A stretch of 30,315 nucleotides of DNA from a virus. The position numbers were made by a program, and so were the translations under genes. Where the stretch lies: the IMG/VR virus record IMGVR_UViG_3300037246_000953, positions 1-30,315 of that record; one strand, given 5' to 3'. How positions within the stretch are numbered: the stretch's first letter is position 1; the number at the start of each line of letters is the position of its first letter. This document shows, in pieces, positions 22,930 through 30,188 of this stretch. The notes beneath the pieces are model-generated. The model did no database searches, had not been told where the DNA came from, and saw only the letters and a program-made list of their open reading frames with translations.

Positions 22930-23564
22930 GTTGCTCTCCTTGCGGGAACGATGGCCTGCCCAACGAACTTCCACTCAGTCGCCTCCGTGGCGACGGCGTA
23001 GTCCATGAACTCGTCCGGGTCGATCTCGTTCGGGTCGTGGTTGTTCACACTGATGTTGTCCTCTTCGAGACCGATCAGAATGTGGTTCGAGCACACGACA
23101 CGGGTCTTGGAAACGTGAAGCTTCGAGAAAGGGATCAGCCCACCCGTGAGCTTCTCTCCCAGGAACGTTCCGATCCTCCACCAGCCGTATCTCTCGCCCA
23201 GGCGGCTGTGCCAGTTGTCGGTTGCACGCTTGACGCCTTCGTTACCGGAATAGTTACGCGGTCGAAAAACTGCAACCGCGTAGCCCTGCTCGTTCTTGTG
23301 GCGCTCCCACCAGACGTTCTCCTCGACGTGCCACAGGGACTCCGTGGCGGTCGCGAGAGAGGTGACATCATCTGTCGGAGGGACCATGTAGCCTGGGGTG
23401 AGGATGCCGCCAACGTGGTTGGCCCAGGACTCATCCTCGTTCTTCGAGCGCTCGGCCCAACGAATCAATCGCCCGAAAGTGGCTGTCCCTCGTGCGAAAA
23501 AGACGTCTCCCGGCTGGCAGAATGGGTATCCTGGCTTTCCCGGTGCGTGCTTCCTGATCGTCAT
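22926..23564 (-). CDS. Permuted NlpC/P60-like (YiiX-type) hydrolase
   Basis: A 212-aa protein. Residues 18-24 (PGDVFFA) and 49-54 (NHVGGI) match the opening of permuted NlpC/P60 (papain-like, YiiX/LRAT-type) proteins, with H50 the expected catalytic histidine. The catalytic cysteine would be C158 in 'RVVCSNHILIG', where the family has 'vCSelv'. The order His then Cys is the permuted order, so both key residues are present. The family hydrolyses amide or ester bonds, for example in peptidoglycan peptides or lipids. Directly behind the lysozyme, with an ATGA overlap, it may be a second cell-wall enzyme. The exact substrate is unknown. The open frame extends upstream for 73 codons, but that part only mirrors the lysozyme gene, so I start at ATG 23564 with GGGGG upstream. 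Confidence 0.84.
   Translation of the reverse strand: MTIRKHAPGKPGYPFCQPGDVFFARGTATFGRLIRWAERSKNEDESWANHVGGILTPGYMVPPTDDVTSLATATESLWHVEENVWWERHKNEQGYAVAVFRPRNYSGNEGVKRATDNWHSRLGERYGWWRIGTFLGEKLTGGLIPFSKLHVSKTRVVCSNHILIGLEEDNISVNNHDPNEIDPDEFMDYAVATEATEWKFVGQAIVPARRAT
22934..22941 (-). promoter_or_regulatory. Ribosome binding site deciding the start at 22929
   Basis: AAGGAGAG precedes ATG 22929 by four bases. It selects this start over a longer frame that begins at 22974 and would bury the signal segment. Confidence 0.7.
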
Positions 23565-23980
23565 GAGAATCCCCCTGACTCCATCGCCTTCGCCATACGC
23601 TCGGCGCGACCGGGAGTCTGTCGCGCCCAGAGAGAAGCTCTCATTCCCTTCGCGGCCTTCTTGTAGTCGCCCTTCTGCATGTTCTTCAACGTGTTCTTGA
23701 ACTTGAAAAGGCCGCTGGTCCCCATCTGGTACGCCATTGAAATGACCACCGCCTTGCGATCCTCGTTGAGGAACCTCCACCATGGGATCTCTCCGTCAAG
23801 CTCGGCGCGGATCTTTTCGATGTCCTGCATGAGAAGGAACATCCCCTCTGCCTTGGAGATGCCACCGCCACGGCGCTCATCGACCATTCGGCCAAAGCCG
23901 ATGGTCCAATAGCCGAGGTGGTCCTTGTACGCGTGAGGCTTGAACCCCTCCTCACGGATGAGCAGTTCCTCGATGTTCAT
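23561..23980 (-). CDS. T4-type lysozyme (endolysin), GH24
   Basis: A 139-aa muramidase that cuts the beta-1,4 bond of peptidoglycan. The catalytic triad of T4 lysozyme is present at the same residue numbers: E11 (REEGF), D20 (YKDHLG) and T26 (YWTIGFG). Further family blocks are MAYQMGTSG and WARQTPGRAERM, which match T4 MVFQMGETG and WYNQTPNRAKRV. It is 25 residues shorter than T4 lysozyme (164), with a short gap in the helix region after residue 35. There is no signal peptide, so release needs a holin; a candidate lies at 21304-21498. A tail-borne use cannot be excluded. ATG 23980 has only a weak ribosome site. Confidence 0.95.
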   Translation of the reverse strand: MNIEELLIREEGFKPHAYKDHLGYWTIGFGRMVDERRGGGISKAEGMFLLMQDIEKIRAELDGEIPWWRFLNEDRKAVVISMAYQMGTSGLFKFKNTLKNMQKGDYKKAAKGMRASLWARQTPGRAERMAKAMESGGFS

Positions 23981-23989
23981 CTGAGAGCC

Positions 23990-24292
23990 CTAGTCGGTGT
24001 GGCTCTTACCGAAGTCCTGCTTGCCGCCTCGGCCAGGATGCCACGGAGCGGTCTCCACGATCCAGACCTTCTCGTAGATCTTGTCGGACTCGGAGATGGG
24101 GGTGTCCCCAGTTCCGTAATTCGCGTTCACGGGTCCGATTGGAACGATCTCCTGCGGAGCGGACGGGTTGGTGTCAACGTTGAACCGAACGAGATCGAAC
24201 GGGTTCCGCCTGTAGAAATCCTGTCCGCCCTTGCTGGACTCGATGACGTAGATCGCTGTGTAGCGGTTGCCGCTCTGCTTGTAGTCAGACAT
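23990..24292 (-). CDS. 100-aa hypothetical protein
   Basis: A beta-rich start ('NRYTAIYVIESSKGGQDFYR') is followed by a proline-containing middle, and the end carries a WIVETAPWHPG segment. I do not recognise the family. There is no signal, membrane segment or cysteine pair. GGAGG upstream of ATG 24292 lies inside the last codons of the Cys-rich upstream gene, so translation is coupled. Its place just before the lysozyme hints at a lysis or virion role, but the sequence itself does not say. Confidence 0.83.
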   Translation of the reverse strand: MSDYKQSGNRYTAIYVIESSKGGQDFYRRNPFDLVRFNVDTNPSAPQEIVPIGPVNANYGTGDTPISESDKIYEKVWIVETAPWHPGRGGKQDFGKSHTD

Positions 24293-24293
24293 T

Positions 24294-24683
24294 TCACGCC
24301 TCCTTGGGACGAACGAGAAACTCGATGATTGGCAGCGCGAAGCGGCAATGATGCGTGTCGCACCAAGGGGCCAGACCGCGAGCCAGTACTAGCTTCAGAG
24401 TGTACCTGACAACTGCCGGCATCACCCACTCTGAGTTGATGGGCATCGCCGGAGCGATTTTCATGCTGCCGCACGAATGCAGGAAGACCTCCCCTTCCTT
24501 CTCTGCGGGCTGATCCTTGGCCCACTCTTGCCATGCTCGATACTGCTCGTGTGTGAGCATCCGCTTGCACTTATGGCAGCGATAGAAGTCGTGCTGATGA
24601 ACCTTCTTCCCGTTTGGGAGCGTGATGTCGCCCAACATTTCTTTGTACTGCTTGAGGTTCGAGTAGTCTTCAAGTCTCTTCAC
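24294..24683 (-). CDS. Cys/His-rich (zinc-site) hypothetical protein, GTG start
   Basis: A 129-aa protein with CxxC at 36-39 (RCHKC), a single C71 and a 'WCDTHHC' cluster at 107-113, which together could bind zinc. The middle is helical and charged. No family is recognised. I choose GTG 24683 because it overlaps the TGA of the glycosyltransferase gene (GTGA), the junction type used elsewhere in this window. ATG 24692, three codons earlier, is the alternative; it has AAAGG almost touching it. The gene follows the enzyme cassette, but nothing ties it to the same task. Confidence 0.78.
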   Translation of the reverse strand: MKRLEDYSNLKQYKEMLGDITLPNGKKVHQHDFYRCHKCKRMLTHEQYRAWQEWAKDQPAEKEGEVFLHSCGSMKIAPAMPINSEWVMPAVVRYTLKLVLARGLAPWCDTHHCRFALPIIEFLVRPKEA

Positions 24684-25453
24684 AGCCCCCATCCTTTCGG
24701 TCCCCGTACTTCGGGAATCCCCTGCTTTTCTTTTTCGGCCAGCGCCTTGAGATGCTGCTCCCTCGTGATCACCTCTGGGTCGCCCATGTGCCCAAGCTGA
24801 ATGCCAGTGTCAACGTAGAGTTGGATTCCGCATCTCATTGCTTGGTAGCAGAAGCTTAGGTCTTCTCCGAAGCCGCCAGAGTCGCGGTTGTCTGGGAACC
24901 AGCCCCCACGCTCATTGAAGTCTGGGTGTCGTGCGATTGCGTCGATGAGCTTACTGCTCGTCCAAACAAAGCCGAATCCGCAGGCATCGGCTGGAGCAAG
25001 CGTGTCCTCTGGGTAGTCCTCAACCGAATAGAATCTGCCCCTGGGCTCGCCCTTCTTCGCCTCCTTGAAGATGTAGAAAACTGGCTTGTACTTCCCTCCG
25101 CGATGGTGATAGACGCCAGAAATAAAGTCCGCCTTCAGCCTCTTAGCCTGATAGATCAGCCTGGAAATCGACGCAGGAGAACACCGGATGTCGTTGTCGA
25201 TCCACATGATTCCGTCAGCGAAGTCCGGGCCTGCTTCGATGAACTGTTGGGTCGCCGTGTTGCGAGCAGCCGCGTACCCCATTCGATCTGGTGAGATGTC
25301 GCCAACCCATTCAAGGCCCTTGACCGCTGCGTTCATCATGCTCACTCGAACATCTTTCGCGCATTGACTGTCTGTGTTCCCGTAGCTTGGGACTACAAGG
25401 GCGGCCCTCATCCCCTCCAGGGGCTTAGCCTCTGGTGCGGTTTCAACTGTCAT
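24680..25453 (-). CDS. GT-A fold glycosyltransferase (GT2-like)
   Basis: A 257-aa protein. The start 'MRAALVVPSYGNTDSQC' (from residue 15) is the first beta strand of a GT-A Rossmann-like domain. 'ARNTATQQFIEAG' at 63-75 and 'MWIDNDIRC' at 83-91 give the D86-x-D88 metal and nucleotide-sugar site. 'GEDLSFCYQAMRCG' near 196-209 matches the conserved ED acceptor motif of GT2 enzymes, and 'LGHMG' with H222 closes the domain. It would transfer a sugar from a nucleotide-sugar to an unknown acceptor. It has no membrane helix. The TGA of the methyltransferase overlaps its ATG (TGATG) and GGAGG lies five bases upstream, so the longer open frame from 25552 is rejected. Confidence 0.87.
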   Translation of the reverse strand: MTVETAPEAKPLEGMRAALVVPSYGNTDSQCAKDVRVSMMNAAVKGLEWVGDISPDRMGYAAARNTATQQFIEAGPDFADGIMWIDNDIRCSPASISRLIYQAKRLKADFISGVYHHRGGKYKPVFYIFKEAKKGEPRGRFYSVEDYPEDTLAPADACGFGFVWTSSKLIDAIARHPDFNERGGWFPDNRDSGGFGEDLSFCYQAMRCGIQLYVDTGIQLGHMGDPEVITREQHLKALAEKEKQGIPEVRGPKGWGL

Positions 25454-26013
25454 CACTCCTCCACTAGCTTCATTACGAAGGACATCTCCACCACTACGTT
25501 CAGATAGCGTCTCGCAGCCCGCCTGAACTCTTCTTTGCTGACGCCTTCCCATTCGATAGACGGCCTAAGGTAGACGCACTTCACGTCCCATGGCTGAAGG
25601 GGAATGCCCTGATCCGCGTGCAGCGAAGATGCCCCGCCACCCGACTCGTACAATCGCCTGTCAAACTGTGCCGGCGTTCGCTCTGTCCACGCCTGCTTAT
25701 GGAACGGGTTCGCGTAGAAGGTCTCGCATGTAGCGTACGGGACGATTCCGATGAGGTGCCCGCCCGGCTTAAGCACCCGACCGCACTCGTACATGATGTG
25801 GAACAGTTCCTCTCCAGAAAAATGCTCCAGAGTGTGCGACGCCAAGACAGAATCGTACTGGTTGCTCCCAAGCGGCCACGAGTACCTGAGATCGAAGTGG
25901 ATGTCCGCTGGAACAGACGCGTTGAAGTCCACGTTGAGCCACCCCGGTAGAGGCTTCATGCCACACCCGAGGTTCAGCTTCTCTCCTGTCGCGTACTTCT
26001 CAACTAGATCCAC
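25453..26013 (-). CDS. SAM-dependent methyltransferase, second copy
   Basis: A 186-aa class I methyltransferase. Motif I is 'LNLGCG' (13-18), the acidic ribose-binding residue is D29 (NVDF), motif IV is 'SHTLEH' (59-64), and post-motif 'LKPGG' is at 81-85. This is the Methyltransf_11-type layout that often methylates sugars or small acceptors. I choose GTG 26013 because the radical SAM stop TAG overlaps it by one base (TAGTG) and GAGG lies five bases upstream; a TTG at 26028 is the alternative. It is linked in order with the radical SAM and glycosyltransferase genes. The C-terminus (about 140-186) is basic and helical with no known acceptor motif. Confidence 0.85.
   Translation of the reverse strand: MDLVEKYATGEKLNLGCGMKPLPGWLNVDFNASVPADIHFDLRYSWPLGSNQYDSVLASHTLEHFSGEELFHIMYECGRVLKPGGHLIGIVPYATCETFYANPFHKQAWTERTPAQFDRRLYESGGGASSLHADQGIPLQPWDVKCVYLRPSIEWEGVSKEEFRRAARRYLNVVVEMSFVMKLVEE
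25458..25462 (-). promoter_or_regulatory. Ribosome binding site for the glycosyltransferase
   Basis: GGAGG lies four bases before ATG 25453, inside the last codons of the upstream methyltransferase gene. It decides against the longer open frame. Confidence 0.7.
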
Positions 26014-26831
26014 TAGATCCTCGTGCAATCCCGACAGATGTCGTACTCGTCTGCTCGGTTGTCGTAATGGGTCTCCCTGAACTTCACATAGTTCGCGGAA
26101 CCGTACACCTGACGTAGGGTTTGCCTGGACAGGTCGCCAAAGACCTGCCTTCCGGTTGGGTCAAAGCAGCATGTGGTGACTCGCCCGTCGAAGAGAACGT
26201 AGATGGACTCCAGCGCCCTTCTACACGCCTCGTTCGGCTTCCACGTACGGATGGTCCTTCCGTCGCCCGCCCAGTTGCCCTCGTTGATGCACTTGCCGTG
26301 ACCACTATAGCCGGCCTCGCCCCAACGCTGGTAAAAGCTGATCGCGTCTCTTCCGTTGAACTGGTCTTCGTTCAGGACCGCCCTGACATCGATGCGTGGC
26401 CCGCCCTGGCTAATAGCGTTCTCGATATTAGAGCAGACCTGATCGAACTTCCCCTTGAGACCCATGATCTCTTCGTGCTGCTCTGAGCGCACCGCATTCA
26501 AGCTGACCACGACAGAGTCGAGCCCGACTTTTTTCAGACGGTCGAATCTATCCGGGGTCAGGTAGACACCATTCGTGAAGATCTGGACAATCGAGTCTTC
26601 CCTCGCCACCTGACGGATGTACCAGATGCGGTCGTCAAGCTTCGGGTCGAGAAGTGGCTCGCCCAGGCCATGCAGGATGAATGTCTTGATGTGCTGAATC
26701 GTCACCGCCTCGTCCACGATCTTTCGGAACAGATCCATGTCCATCAGCCCACCCCAGCGCTCAGCGGTCGGATAAACACAGAAGTGGCAAGCAGCGTTGC
26801 AGGTGCTAGTCGTCTCTATCTGGAGTTCCAT
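26013..26831 (-). CDS. Radical SAM enzyme with SPASM-type C-terminus
   Basis: A 272-aa protein. The CxxxCxxC motif (C11, C15, C18 in TCNAACHFC) binds the [4Fe-4S] cluster that cleaves S-adenosylmethionine. 'GLGEPL' at 55-60 is the usual GGEP-type SAM motif. The C-terminus carries a cysteine set C203, C221-C222 and C266-x2-C269, with 'VLFDGRVTTCC', the typical SPASM/Twitch auxiliary cluster region. Such enzymes modify peptides, sugars or other substrates by radical chemistry; the substrate cannot be read from sequence. The two flanking methyltransferases and the glycosyltransferase suggest joint work on one acceptor. I use ATG 26831; a TTG start at 26846 would add five residues. The gene overlaps its upstream neighbour by 26 bases. 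Confidence 0.9.
   Translation of the reverse strand: MELQIETTSTCNAACHFCVYPTAERWGGLMDMDLFRKIVDEAVTIQHIKTFILHGLGEPLLDPKLDDRIWYIRQVAREDSIVQIFTNGVYLTPDRFDRLKKVGLDSVVVSLNAVRSEQHEEIMGLKGKFDQVCSNIENAISQGGPRIDVRAVLNEDQFNGRDAISFYQRWGEAGYSGHGKCINEGNWAGDGRTIRTWKPNEACRRALESIYVLFDGRVTTCCFDPTGRQVFGDLSRQTLRQVYGSANYVKFRETHYDNRADEYDICRDCTRI
26019..26022 (-). promoter_or_regulatory. Ribosome binding site for GTG start at 26013
   Basis: GAGG lies five bases before GTG 26013, within the last two codons of the radical SAM gene. Together with the TAGTG overlap it supports the GTG start. Confidence 0.6.
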
Positions 26832-27420
26832 CTTTCTTGAGCCCAAAGTAGAAGCGCGTGAAAGTCTTGCCGCCTTTGACGGTGATCGTTCGCACTTCGT
26901 TGTGCAGCAGCCTCCACCAGTAGGGTCTTACGTACTCTCTGTAGTCAGAGGCCGGCGAGTTGCCGAGGTTGTAGATGCCAGGAGTCAGAAAGCCGAGAGT
27001 CTTGCCGGTGATGAGCCGGGTATGCCCTGGCTCGTCCAAGCCCCAGTCCTCAAGGGTAGGGCAGGTTCCGATCATCCAGCCTCCGGGCTTGAGCACTCGC
27101 CAGTACTCTCTAAACTCGCGAAAGAAGCCCTTGTAGTCGCCCTGGCGACCGATGTGCTCAAGCACTTCGTACGCGTGGATCTCGTGGAACCTCTCGCTTT
27201 CGAATGGAAGCTGGTTCTTCGGTATACCTGTGCTGCTGACAGGAACCGGCGGGGCGATATGGAGATTGTCGAGATCGAAGACCACGTCCGGCTTGGCGCG
27301 TGGATTCATGTCGAGCGTCGTCCACTCCGTCATGTCGTCTGTTTCTGAGTCGGGGGCAAACAACTGGCGAGCGGGCTTCTTGTGCCCTGTTCCCAGCATG
27401 AGACACTTCTGTTTGGTCAA
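26806..27420 (-). CDS. SAM-dependent methyltransferase, first copy, TTG start
   Basis: A 204-aa class I methyltransferase. Motif I is 'LMLGTGHKK' (7-15), less regular than usual. D37 is the expected ribose-binding residue, 'AYEVLEHIG' at 83-91 is motif IV, and 'LKPGG' at 110-114 follows. The C-terminus (150-204) is basic and Tyr/Trp-rich, possibly an acceptor site. It resembles the 186-aa methyltransferase only in the core. The frame opens with TTG at 27420, four bases after GAGG; the first ATG (residue 8) has no ribosome site and would cut into motif I. It opens the enzyme cassette directly after virion genes. Confidence 0.85.
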   Translation of the reverse strand: MTKQKCLMLGTGHKKPARQLFAPDSETDDMTEWTTLDMNPRAKPDVVFDLDNLHIAPPVPVSSTGIPKNQLPFESERFHEIHAYEVLEHIGRQGDYKGFFREFREYWRVLKPGGWMIGTCPTLEDWGLDEPGHTRLITGKTLGFLTPGIYNLGNSPASDYREYVRPYWWRLLHNEVRTITVKGGKTFTRFYFGLKKDGTPDRDD

Positions 27421-27424
27421 GCTA

Positions 27425-27428
27425 CCTC
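27425..27428 (-). promoter_or_regulatory. Ribosome binding site for TTG start at 27420
   Basis: GAGG sits four bases before TTG 27420 and overlaps the TGA of the upstream gene. It is the main argument for a TTG start. Confidence 0.6.
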
Positions 27429-27882
27429 ACTTGAGTGCAAGGAATTCTCCCAGGGTCAGACCAGTGGAGCCCGATCCCTCTGTCACGATGAGACCGGCTG
27501 AGTTGGTCGGGATCACCTGCACCTGATTCTGCACGAGGATCCCGTTCTCCACATCGAAGATATTGTTGTTCGAGCCCACCAGACGAACCGAGTACTGCGC
27601 GTCTGGGATGAACTGGACCTCGTACACGTCGATATTGCTGGAGTTGGTGGCGTTCAGGAACTCCAGGGTGCGGGCGAACGTGGTCCCCGCAACGGTGACC
27701 TCGGTGTTGTGGCGGTGGCTGTCCTGAAAGACGATCCCCTGCTGGTCATCCTCCAAGTTCTTCACGCTGAGTCTGAAGGCGTCAGTGTCCAGTTCGTACA
27801 GGGTTCCAGTGATCAAGGTCAGGTCCGCCTGTGGGATGCTGATCGTGAAGGGGCTACCCGAGTAGTCAATCGTGATTGCCAT
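27427..27882 (-). CDS. Conserved 151-aa virion protein
   Basis: The sequence pattern 'DTDAFRLSVKNLEDDQQGIVF', 'SHRHNTEVTVAGTTFAR' and 'DAQYSVRLVGSNNNIFDV', then 'NSAGLIV', matches a family I have seen repeatedly near tail genes of environmental phages, usually of unknown function. It is all-beta, with no cysteine and no signal. It precedes the enzyme cassette and follows a coiled-coil gene that it overlaps by 17 bases. A structural role in the tail or as an appendage is probable. The ATG at 27882 has only a weak purine-rich site, so coupling with the upstream gene likely matters. Confidence 0.86.
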   Translation of the reverse strand: MAITIDYSGSPFTISIPQADLTLITGTLYELDTDAFRLSVKNLEDDQQGIVFQDSHRHNTEVTVAGTTFARTLEFLNATNSSNIDVYEVQFIPDAQYSVRLVGSNNNIFDVENGILVQNQVQVIPTNSAGLIVTEGSGSTGLTLGEFLALK

Positions 27883-28255
27883 TTTTGAGACTCTTGATCT
27901 CTGCGTTCAGCCGCTTAACGTTGGCGAGGTACTGCTGCTTCCACTCGTTCATCTTGGTCACTTCGGATTGTAGCATCTGGCTGTTCGCAGCCATCTGCTT
28001 GTTCTGCTTGATCAGTTGGGCTTCCTTTATCTCACACAGCTTCCCCAACTTGTCTCTCTCTACCGTCAGCAGCTTCGCGGCGTAGTTCATCGTATGGGCA
28101 AACTTCTCCAGCCACTGAAGCTGGGATTCAGTGCTTCTCAACCTCCAGCTTGGCTCCCAGGCGATCTTTGGAGGGTGGGTCTCTATGAACCTGTCGTCCA
28201 GCTTGTGGAATCCGTGTGAGACGTAGTCCGTGATCTGGTTGCCTTCTTTACTCAT
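27866..28255 (-). CDS. 129-aa coiled-coil protein
   Basis: Residues 40-125 form a long Lys/Gln/Glu-rich helix with heptad spacing (AKLLTVERDKLGKLCEIKEA, and later NVKRLNAEIKSL), so an oligomeric coiled coil is likely. The N-terminus (1-40) is polar with 'PPKIAWEPSWRLR'. I do not recognise a family. It lies between two structural proteins and overlaps both (8 bases upstream, 17 downstream), so a virion or assembly-chaperone role is likely. The start ATGAGTAA includes the upstream stop TAA. Confidence 0.84.
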   Translation of the reverse strand: MSKEGNQITDYVSHGFHKLDDRFIETHPPKIAWEPSWRLRSTESQLQWLEKFAHTMNYAAKLLTVERDKLGKLCEIKEAQLIKQNKQMAANSQMLQSEVTKMNEWKQQYLANVKRLNAEIKSLKNGNHD

Positions 28256-30179
28256 CGAGTGCCAACATGATATTCACCGTGAGTCCTGCGTTGTTATCCA
28301 TCGTTCCCGAGATTGGGAAGGTCTTGAAGCGGGGTGACGCGGTGGACTTCCTGACGTGACCTTCAAACGGCTGAGACAGAGCCAGCGTCCGCGTGAAGGA
28401 AGCGTTCCCGGCGACGTCCGTGAGTTCCTCGATCAGGACTCCCGTCGAGGTGATGGTGCCCGTGTAGCTCACGGAGCCCGAGTCGGTCGTCAGATAGGTG
28501 TAGCTGTCGTCATCAACAACCGTGAGGATAGTATGCACCCCATTGTTGTCCTCAACCTTGTCGGTGATGCCCAGGATCTTGACCTTCTCTCCAACAACAT
28601 ACCCGTGCGCTGTGTGGACTACGTCCGCAACTGTAGTTGAACGGGTGATCGTCACCGAAGCATCGACTTTGAAATCCCCTCCGGCGGTTGCAATCGCGTA
28701 GACCCGTGCGTTCTCTAGGACCACGTCGGCGTTGTCCTTGACGTTGATCGTGAGAGTCACCGGAGAGAAGACCAGCGTGACTGCGATTCCAGCAGCGTCG
28801 TCCTTGAAGAGGTTCGAGGATGTCGCTGCAGCGCCGTCTACCGTGCAGTCGATGATGTTGCAGTCCAGGGATCCTGATGCAGCTAGGAAGCGGAGGGCTG
28901 CATCGTCCCCATCCTCGGATGTTCCGAACCCAGCAAACTCGATTCCCCGAAGGGTGATGTCAGCGATGATAGCGGTCCCGAAGTCGATGGCGTGATGAGA
29001 AGCCGCTCCCATGGTGAACGTCATGTCGTCCAGCAGTCCGTCTGGGTTCGTGGCGATGTTCCAAAGCAGAGCCCCCGTATCGGCTGCGACCGTGGAGTCG
29101 TTGATGCTGCTCCTCCTCAAGTCGGAGCCAGGGGCGATGATCTGATCGGGAGTGGTAAATACGCTGTCGGTCCAGACGTTGGTCGCGTCGAGAGTGATGA
29201 TGTCACCACGCTCTACGTTGACAGCTACACAGTTGCAAGTGGTGAGCCCAGCGAGATTGATGACTACCGTGTGGGGAGCAATCGCTTTCAGTGTGCCCTG
29301 AGACAGATTGACGATGGTTGTGTCGTCTCCCTCCTCACCAAGGAACTCGTAGAACCCAGCCGCCACTGCTGAAGTGACACCGTCGCTCAGAACCTGCTTT
29401 TCCCACACAACTGTGAAGCCGCTGTCGGTGAACTCTGTGAACCCTGCGCCTGACGCGAAGCCGATGCTCAGCTTGCTCTTGGCAAACAGGATGCCAGAGA
29501 CTTCCCGCAGACCGCCGAACCTGCCCGTCGTGACGACGTCTTCGAAGGCGATGAAGTCTGCGAAGGTTCCCTCGGCTGAGGCTCCGTCTCCCAGCGTCAT
29601 GCGGTAGCCCTGCCCCACGGAGAAGGCGTCCAAGAATCCGTTGTCCGTGTTTCCTGTGATCGTGACGGTGGTTGTCCAGAGGACACCGAATCCGTCCACA
29701 CCAGAAAGCTGAGCGGGGTTCCCTGTGACCGTCCAGACTGCCGTCCCTGCTGTCACTGCATCGAAGTCAGCGGAGGGGTTGATGACGAAGGATGTCCACC
29801 CTCCGACGTAGCCCTCTTGGGGACCGACGTACCAAGTCCCATCTGAATCAGTGGCAAGATCGTCCACCACCTTGATGCCGAACCCGCCATTGGCCTGGAT
29901 GTCCCAAGCAGCGAAGATGCTCATCCAAGCAAAGATGTGGTCGCCGTCGTTGCCGCCACCGGAACTGAATGCGAACGGCTCCCCGATGACATCCGTCGTG
30001 TTGACGGTTTGCCTCTCTACCGCACCGTTGGAGACCTTCTCACCGAGAGACGCAGTACCTTCAATGAAGTTGACCGTGTCAACCTGAAGACCACTGGTCC
30101 ACCCGACGTCCCCATCGGCAAGGATCACTTTGCCGACGTTGGACCCGATGCCGTACCAAGCAACCGACGGAGCCGCCAT
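28248..30179 (-). CDS. 643-aa beta-rich virion protein with FCCH-like module
   Basis: The protein is all-beta and rich in Thr, Gly, Val and Asp. The N-terminal 200 residues carry aromatic-rich blocks such as 'DGTWYVGPQEGYVGGWTSF', known to me from tail or appendage proteins of environmental phages. The middle (300-480) looks like a beta-solenoid with regular Asp/Thr turns. At 513-563 lies a small module with 'HTAHGYVVGEKVKILG' and 'DDSYTYL', related to the one in the nozzle protein and similar to what databases often call an E1 FCCH-like domain. The last 75 residues resemble a beta-sandwich end. A tail appendage or receptor-binding function is probable. GGGAGG merged with the upstream TAG sets ATG 30179. 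Confidence 0.86.
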   Translation of the reverse strand: MAAPSVAWYGIGSNVGKVILADGDVGWTSGLQVDTVNFIEGTASLGEKVSNGAVERQTVNTTDVIGEPFAFSSGGGNDGDHIFAWMSIFAAWDIQANGGFGIKVVDDLATDSDGTWYVGPQEGYVGGWTSFVINPSADFDAVTAGTAVWTVTGNPAQLSGVDGFGVLWTTTVTITGNTDNGFLDAFSVGQGYRMTLGDGASAEGTFADFIAFEDVVTTGRFGGLREVSGILFAKSKLSIGFASGAGFTEFTDSGFTVVWEKQVLSDGVTSAVAAGFYEFLGEEGDDTTIVNLSQGTLKAIAPHTVVINLAGLTTCNCVAVNVERGDIITLDATNVWTDSVFTTPDQIIAPGSDLRRSSINDSTVAADTGALLWNIATNPDGLLDDMTFTMGAASHHAIDFGTAIIADITLRGIEFAGFGTSEDGDDAALRFLAASGSLDCNIIDCTVDGAAATSSNLFKDDAAGIAVTLVFSPVTLTINVKDNADVVLENARVYAIATAGGDFKVDASVTITRSTTVADVVHTAHGYVVGEKVKILGITDKVEDNNGVHTILTVVDDDSYTYLTTDSGSVSYTGTITSTGVLIEELTDVAGNASFTRTLALSQPFEGHVRKSTASPRFKTFPISGTMDNNAGLTVNIMLALDE

Positions 30180-30188
30180 TAGGCCTCC

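Noticed and set aside
23565-23783. Upstream extension of the hydrolase gene
   Set aside because: The extra 73 residues overlap the lysozyme gene out of frame and show no domain; ATG 23564 overlaps the lysozyme stop (ATGA).
25454-25552. Upstream extension of the glycosyltransferase gene
   Set aside because: The extra part overlaps the methyltransferase gene; ATG 25453 has GGAGG and a TGATG overlap.
24680-27420. RiPP (modified peptide) cluster around the radical SAM gene
   Set aside because: I found no short precursor-like peptide, leader-binding domain, protease or transporter beside it; glycosyl or methyl modification fits the neighbours better.
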